Shown piece by piece: positions 60,084 through 64,000 of a stretch of DNA of 64,000 nt. The translations under genes were made by a program, and so were the position numbers. Source of the stretch: an uncultured Clostridia bacterium (lineage in GTDB: Bacteria > Bacillota > Clostridia > Christensenellales > Aristaeellaceae). The stretch spans positions 47,917 to 111,916 of the forward strand of contig CAKURR010000007.1 of NCBI GenBank assembly GCA_934675735.1. Reading direction: 5' to 3'. Position 1 is the first letter of the stretch. Each line of letters starts with the position of its first letter. A model generated the notes under the pieces. It made no database searches. It saw only the letters and a program-made list of their open reading frames with translations, and had not been told where the DNA came from.

Positions 60084-60122
60084 AAAAAAGGAGGCCGTCA
60101 GCTTTCCGCGTGACAGCCTCCC
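60084..60122 (-). terminator. Rho-independent terminator of the gyrase operon
   Basis: Minus-strand GGAGGCTGTC pairs with GACGGCCTCC and is followed by TTTTTT, about 90 bp behind the gyrA stop. Confidence 0.75.
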
Positions 60123-60214
60123 CTTTATCTTCATTCGGCCCTTTTCAGCCGCGTGTGCAAAAGCTTTGCATGCCTGCAAACTGCGGCGGATGTGCCTGCG
60201 GCTTCAGGCCGCGC

Positions 60215-62779
60215 TTACTCTTCGGTTTCTTCCTGCTGCGTTTCGGAATTTTCCGCGCCGACGTCCATATCCAGCGAATCCTCTTCGGTCGGCTGCATGG
60301 TTTCGCCGTTATCTTCCGCGGTTTCCTCCTCGTCGCGCTCGGTGGCGGTGACGCAGACGATATGGCTGCCTTCCTCCACGCGCATGACGCGCACGCCCTG
60401 AGACACGCGGCCGATGGTGGAGATATCGCTGACCGGCATGCGGATAATCGTGCCGTCGTCGGTGATGAGCATGATATCCTCATCCTCATGCACGAGCAGC
60501 TGTGCAGCCATCAGGCCGGTCTTATCCGTCAGGCGCATGGCCATGATACCCTTGCCGCCGCGGCTCTGCACGCGGAACTCAGAAACATCGGTGCGCTTGC
60601 CGTAGCCGTTCCGGGTGATGGCGAGCACCTGCTTGCCCTCTTCGATGCGCGCGACAGAGATAACCTCGTCGTTTTCCGCCAAATCGAAGCTCTTCACGCC
60701 CATGGAGTTGCGACCCATCGAGCGGATATCCGTCTCCTTGAAGCGGATGGCCTGGCCCTGGCGCGTCGCCAGCATCAGCTCGTCGTCGTCGCCCGTCAGC
60801 TCCACACCAATCAGTTCGTCGTCCTCGCGCAGCACGATGGCAATCAGGCCCGCCTTGCGCAGGTTGGCGAACTCGTCGAGCGCGGTCTTTTTAATCAGGC
60901 CGAAGCGCGTCGCCATCGTCAGATAGCGGCCCTCGCTCTGTCTGGGCAGCGGAATCATCGCGGTGACCTTCTCCCCGCCCGTCAGCTGGAGCAGGTTGAC
61001 AATCGCCGTGCCGCGCGCGGTGCGGCCCGCCTCCGGAATCTCATAGCCCTTGAGGCTGTACACGCGGCCGCGGTTGGTGAAGAACATGATTTCGTCGTGC
61101 GTGGAAGTGACGAGCAGCTGCTCGGCGTAATCCTCCTCGCGCGTTGTCATGCCCATAATGCCCTTGCCGCCGCGGTTCTGGCTGCGATACGTCGCGCGCG
61201 GAATGCGCTTGACATAGCCGAAGTGCGTCAGCGTCACGACCACGCTGTCCTCCTGAATGAGGTCCTCGGGGTCGATTTCGCCGTCCATCACGCTGATCTG
61301 CGTGCGGCGCTCGTCGGCGTATTTCGCCTTGATGGCCAAAATCTCTTCGCGGATGATGCCCAGCACCATCTTTTCGTCGGCCAGCACGGCGCGCAGATAC
61401 GCGATGGTCTTTTCCAGCTCGGCGTATTCCTCCTGCAAACGTTCGCGCTCCAAACCCGTCAAGCGGGCCAGACGCATATCCAGAATGGCCTGAGCCTGCT
61501 TGTCGGAGAGGGCGAAGCGCTCCATGAGCTGCACCTTCGCTTCCGCCGTGTTCGGGCTGTTGCGGATGATGCGGACAATCTCGTCGATGTTGTCCAGCGC
61601 AATCAGCAAGCCTTCCAAAATATGGGCGCGGGCCTCGGCCTTATCCAGGTCGTAGCGCGTGCGGCGCACGATGACGTCCTTCTGGTGCTCGAGGTAATGA
61701 TAGAGCATCTGGTGCAGCGAAAGCACCTTCGGCTCGCCGTCCACCAGCGCCAGCATAATCGCGCCGAAGGCCTCCTGCATCTGCGTGTGCTTATACAGGT
61801 AGTTGAGCACCACGGCGGAGTTCACGTCGCGCTTGAGCTCGATGACGATGCGCATGCCCTCGCGGTCGCTCTCGTCGCGGATATCGCTGATACCCTCCAG
61901 CCGCTTGTCGTGCACCAGCTCGGCGATTTTCGCCACCAGCACGGACTTGTTGACCATGTACGGGATTTCCGTCACGACGATGCGCTGCCTTCCGTTGGGC
62001 ATCGGCTCGACTTCCGTCTTGGCGCGGGTGACGATGCGGCCGCGGCCGGTAGAATACGTGTCGTAAATGCCCTTACGACCGAGGATGATGCCGCCGGTCG
62101 GGAAATCCGGGCCCTTGATGCACTCCATCAGCTCCTGCGTGGTCACGTCGGGGTTGTCAATCATCTTGACCACGCCGTCGATGACTTCGCCGAGGTTATG
62201 CGGCGGAATGTTCGTGGCCATGCCGACCGCAATGCCGGAAGAGCCGTTGACCAGCAGGTTCGGGAAGCGGCTGGGCAGCACGTTCGGCTGCATCAGCGTT
62301 TCGTCGAAGTTCGGGGAGAAATCGACGGTTTCCTTATCGATATCCGCCAGCATCTCCATGTTGATTTTGCTCATGCGCGCTTCGGTGTAACGCATGGCCG
62401 CCGCGCCGTCGCCGTCCACCGAGCCAAAGTTGCCCTGACCGTCCACCAGCGGATAGCGGGTGGCGAAATCCTGACCCAGACGCACCAGCGCGCCGTACAC
62501 GGAGGAATCGCCGTGCGGGTGATATTTACCCAGAACGTCGCCGACGATACGCGCGCACTTACGATACGGCTTATCGGGCGTGACGCCCAGTTCGTGCATC
62601 GCGTAGAGAATGCGGCGGTGCACCGGCTTGAGGCCGTCGCGCACATCCGGCAGCGCGCGGGTGATGATAACCGCCATCGCGTAAGAGATGAACGACTTTT
62701 TCATCTCGTGCTCGAGGTCAATCGGGCGGATGCGCTCCAGGTCGGTTGTATTGCCGGGGAGATTATCCTTAAAATCCAA
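60215..62779 (-). CDS. gyrA: DNA gyrase subunit A
   Basis: 854 residues from TTG 62779, eight bases after AAAGGGG; the upstream extension is repeat DNA. Breakage-reunion domain with catalytic Tyr131 (AAMRYTEARM). The quinolone region reads GDSSVYGALVRL; Ser92 matches E. coli Ser83 and Gly96 matches Asp87. The coiled-coil tower and six-blade C-terminal domain with GyrA box QNRGGKG follow, then a ~40-residue acidic tail (ERDEEETAEDNGE...QQEETEE). It is co-directional with gyrB, 250 bp downstream. Confidence 0.96.
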   Translation of the reverse strand: MDFKDNLPGNTTDLERIRPIDLEHEMKKSFISYAMAVIITRALPDVRDGLKPVHRRILYAMHELGVTPDKPYRKCARIVGDVLGKYHPHGDSSVYGALVRLGQDFATRYPLVDGQGNFGSVDGDGAAAMRYTEARMSKINMEMLADIDKETVDFSPNFDETLMQPNVLPSRFPNLLVNGSSGIAVGMATNIPPHNLGEVIDGVVKMIDNPDVTTQELMECIKGPDFPTGGIILGRKGIYDTYSTGRGRIVTRAKTEVEPMPNGRQRIVVTEIPYMVNKSVLVAKIAELVHDKRLEGISDIRDESDREGMRIVIELKRDVNSAVVLNYLYKHTQMQEAFGAIMLALVDGEPKVLSLHQMLYHYLEHQKDVIVRRTRYDLDKAEARAHILEGLLIALDNIDEIVRIIRNSPNTAEAKVQLMERFALSDKQAQAILDMRLARLTGLERERLQEEYAELEKTIAYLRAVLADEKMVLGIIREEILAIKAKYADERRTQISVMDGEIDPEDLIQEDSVVVTLTHFGYVKRIPRATYRSQNRGGKGIMGMTTREEDYAEQLLVTSTHDEIMFFTNRGRVYSLKGYEIPEAGRTARGTAIVNLLQLTGGEKVTAMIPLPRQSEGRYLTMATRFGLIKKTALDEFANLRKAGLIAIVLREDDELIGVELTGDDDELMLATRQGQAIRFKETDIRSMGRNSMGVKSFDLAENDEVISVARIEEGKQVLAITRNGYGKRTDVSEFRVQSRGGKGIMAMRLTDKTGLMAAQLLVHEDEDIMLITDDGTIIRMPVSDISTIGRVSQGVRVMRVEEGSHIVCVTATERDEEETAEDNGETMQPTEEDSLDMDVGAENSETQQEETEE

Positions 62780-62797
62780 CTTATTTTCCCCTTTCTC

Positions 62798-63028
62798 GGG
62801 AACGTTGGGGCCCTGCCCCAAACCCCGCCAAGAACCTGAGGTTCTTGGATTTCCCTCCTTCATTCATCGCTTCGCGATAAATGACCGAATAGAATTGCAT
62901 TTCGCAATTCCGTTGCAGGGGCGCGCATTGCGCGTCCGTATACCGTGTTCATTCCGCCGCAAGGCGGAGGAAGGAAGTCTGAGGAACTCGTCCCTCAGGC
63001 GGGTTTGGGCGGCAGCCCAACGTCATGC
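62798..63028. repeat. Outward-facing palindromic pair between gyrB and gyrA
   Basis: Facing gyrA: ACGTTGGGGCCCTGCCCCAA and CCAAGAACCTGAGGTTCTTGG. Facing the gyrB stop: GAGGAACTCGTCCCTC, TTGGGCGGCAGCCCAA and ACGTC. The middle holds ATCGCTTCGCGAT, TTGCATTTCGCAA and GGGGCGCGCATTGCGCGTCC. The element splits an operon that is normally compact. Confidence 0.85.
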
Positions 63029-64000
63029 TTAAATATCCAAATCCAGCACCAGTTTGCTGTTCTGCTCGATAAATTCGCGGCGCGGCTCCACCTTTTCGCC
63101 CATCAGCAGGCTCATGATTTCGTCGGCGGCAATCGCGTCCTCGACGGAAACGCGCAGCATCGTGCGGGTCTCCGGATTCATGGTCGTCGTCCAGAGCTGC
63201 TCGGCGCTCATTTCGCCAAGGCCCTTGTAGCGCTGCACGTCCGGCTTCTTTTCGCGGCCGATTTCGGTCATCACCTTGTCCAGCTCCGCGTCGGAATAGC
63301 AGTAGCGCTCCATTTTCTGATACGTCACCTTGTAGAGCGGCGGCTGGGCGGCGTAAACGTGGCCCTGCTCGATGAGCGGGCGCATGTAGCGGTAGAAGAA
63401 CGTCAGCATCAGAATGCGGATGTGGCTGCCGTCCACGTCGGCGTCCGTCATGCAGACGATGCGGTCGTAGCGCAGCTTCTTGATATCGAACTCGTCGCCC
63501 ACGCCGCAGCCGAACGCCGTAATCATCGCTTTGATTTCGTCGTTGGCCAGCACGCGGTCAAGGCGCGTCTTTTCGACGTTCAAAATCTTGCCGCGCAGCG
63601 GCAGAATCGCCTGAAAGTGGCGGTCGCGGCCCATCTTCGCGCTGCCGCCTGCCGAATCGCCCTCGACGAGGAAGATTTCGCACTTGCTCGGGTCGCGCTC
63701 GGAGCAGTCCGCCAGCTTGCCCGGCAGGCTCGCGCTCTCCAGCACCGTCTTGCGGCGGGTCAGGTCGCGCGCCTTGCGGGCCGCCTCGCGCGCGCGGGAC
63801 GCGGCCAGGCAGCGGTCGAGAATCAGCTTGGCGACCTGCGGGTTCTCTTCCAGATAGTCGCTCAGCTGCTTGCCCACCAGCGAGTTGACGATGGTGCGCA
63901 CCTCGCTGTTGCCCAGTTTGGATTTGGTCTGGCTCTCAAACTGCGGGTCTTCCAGCTTGACGGAGACAATCGCCGCCAGACCCTCGCGCGTATCCTCGCC
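63029..64000 (-). CDS. gyrB: DNA gyrase subunit B, C-terminal part (partial)
   Basis: The frame is open to the window edge; the N-terminal ATPase domain lies outside. Visible: end of the transducer domain (QFESQTKSKLGNSEVRTIVNSLVGKQLSDYLEE), TOPRIM with EIFLVEGDSAGGSAKMGRDR and MTDADVDGSHIRILML, the quinolone-binding-region segment LPLRGKILNVEKT, and the C-terminal QRYKGLGEMSAEQLWTTTMNPETR. It supplies the ATPase and magnesium site to GyrA. Confidence 0.95.
   Translation of the reverse strand, partial: GEDTREGLAAIVSVKLEDPQFESQTKSKLGNSEVRTIVNSLVGKQLSDYLEENPQVAKLILDRCLAASRAREAARKARDLTRRKTVLESASLPGKLADCSERDPSKCEIFLVEGDSAGGSAKMGRDRHFQAILPLRGKILNVEKTRLDRVLANDEIKAMITAFGCGVGDEFDIKKLRYDRIVCMTDADVDGSHIRILMLTFFYRYMRPLIEQGHVYAAQPPLYKVTYQKMERYCYSDAELDKVMTEIGREKKPDVQRYKGLGEMSAEQLWTTTMNPETRTMLRVSVEDAIAADEIMSLLMGEKVEPRREFIEQNSKLVLDLDI

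Noticed and set aside
58967..62839. 1290-codon open frame on the plus strand
   Set aside because: It is antisense to the EamA gene and gyrA. High-GC codon use leaves the opposite frame open; the product is Arg/His-rich with no family resemblance.
2175..63028. CRISPR array
   Set aside because: The repeated units are dispersed, inverted and palindromic with no regular spacers, and there are no cas genes.

Overview
The window looks like a chromosomal segment of a high-GC member of the class Clostridia (Firmicutes), probably an uncultured gut lineage. The pointers are a T-box leader on valS, a TIGR04086 protein next to yajC, GUG and UUG starts with strong Shine-Dalgarno (SD) sites, the order yifB-dprA-topA-trmFO-hslV-hslU, and the absence of Gram-negative envelope genes. 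The species cannot be fixed from the sequence alone. There is no prophage, CRISPR array or rRNA.

Layout. 1-4000: end of an M3 oligoendopeptidase, a membrane-anchored surface protein, a small acidic protein and an AraC regulator. 4205-6136: exported FAD/FMN reductase with a Tat signal. 6449-12243: a possible metal or cofactor module. It has a three-gene ABC importer and a Crp/Fnr regulator on the minus strand, and a divergent operon of a cysteine-rich GTPase, a stand-alone ABC-type ATPase and a binding protein without a signal peptide. Two TTAG-N6-CTAA palindromes sit at the divergent promoters. 12558-15891: binding protein and hybrid histidine kinase, translationally overlapped. 16132-19751: acyl-CoA carboxyltransferase and C69 peptidase. 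19950-25551: complete five-gene peptide importer. 25815-28342: rsmH and folC. 28695-32066: valS with a small membrane protein under a T-box leader. 32116-44338: glycosyltransferase, hslUV, trmFO, topA, dprA, a second FAD/FMN reductase with reversed domain order, and yifB. 44438-51163: 21-residue-repeat protein, aldo/keto reductase, aminotransferase, ArsR-type regulator, SH3 protein and beta-lactamase-fold protein. 51716-51872: tRNA-Pro and tRNA-Thr. 52066-64000: rhomboid-like protein, TIGR04086 protein, yajC, tgt, tcdA, asnS, EamA transporter, gyrA and partial gyrB.

The most unusual content is in the intergenic DNA. Nearly every gap carries modular palindromes whose stems differ in sequence but stay paired, often as outward-facing pairs whose tails abut the flanking genes. 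Two copies of a 127-bp element with 14-bp inverted ends are each embedded between two copies of the local terminator hairpin. A separate 183-bp inverted-repeat element lies directly behind the valS T-box terminator. These repeats, and the GTPase/ATPase/binding-protein module, are the best candidates for undescribed biology.
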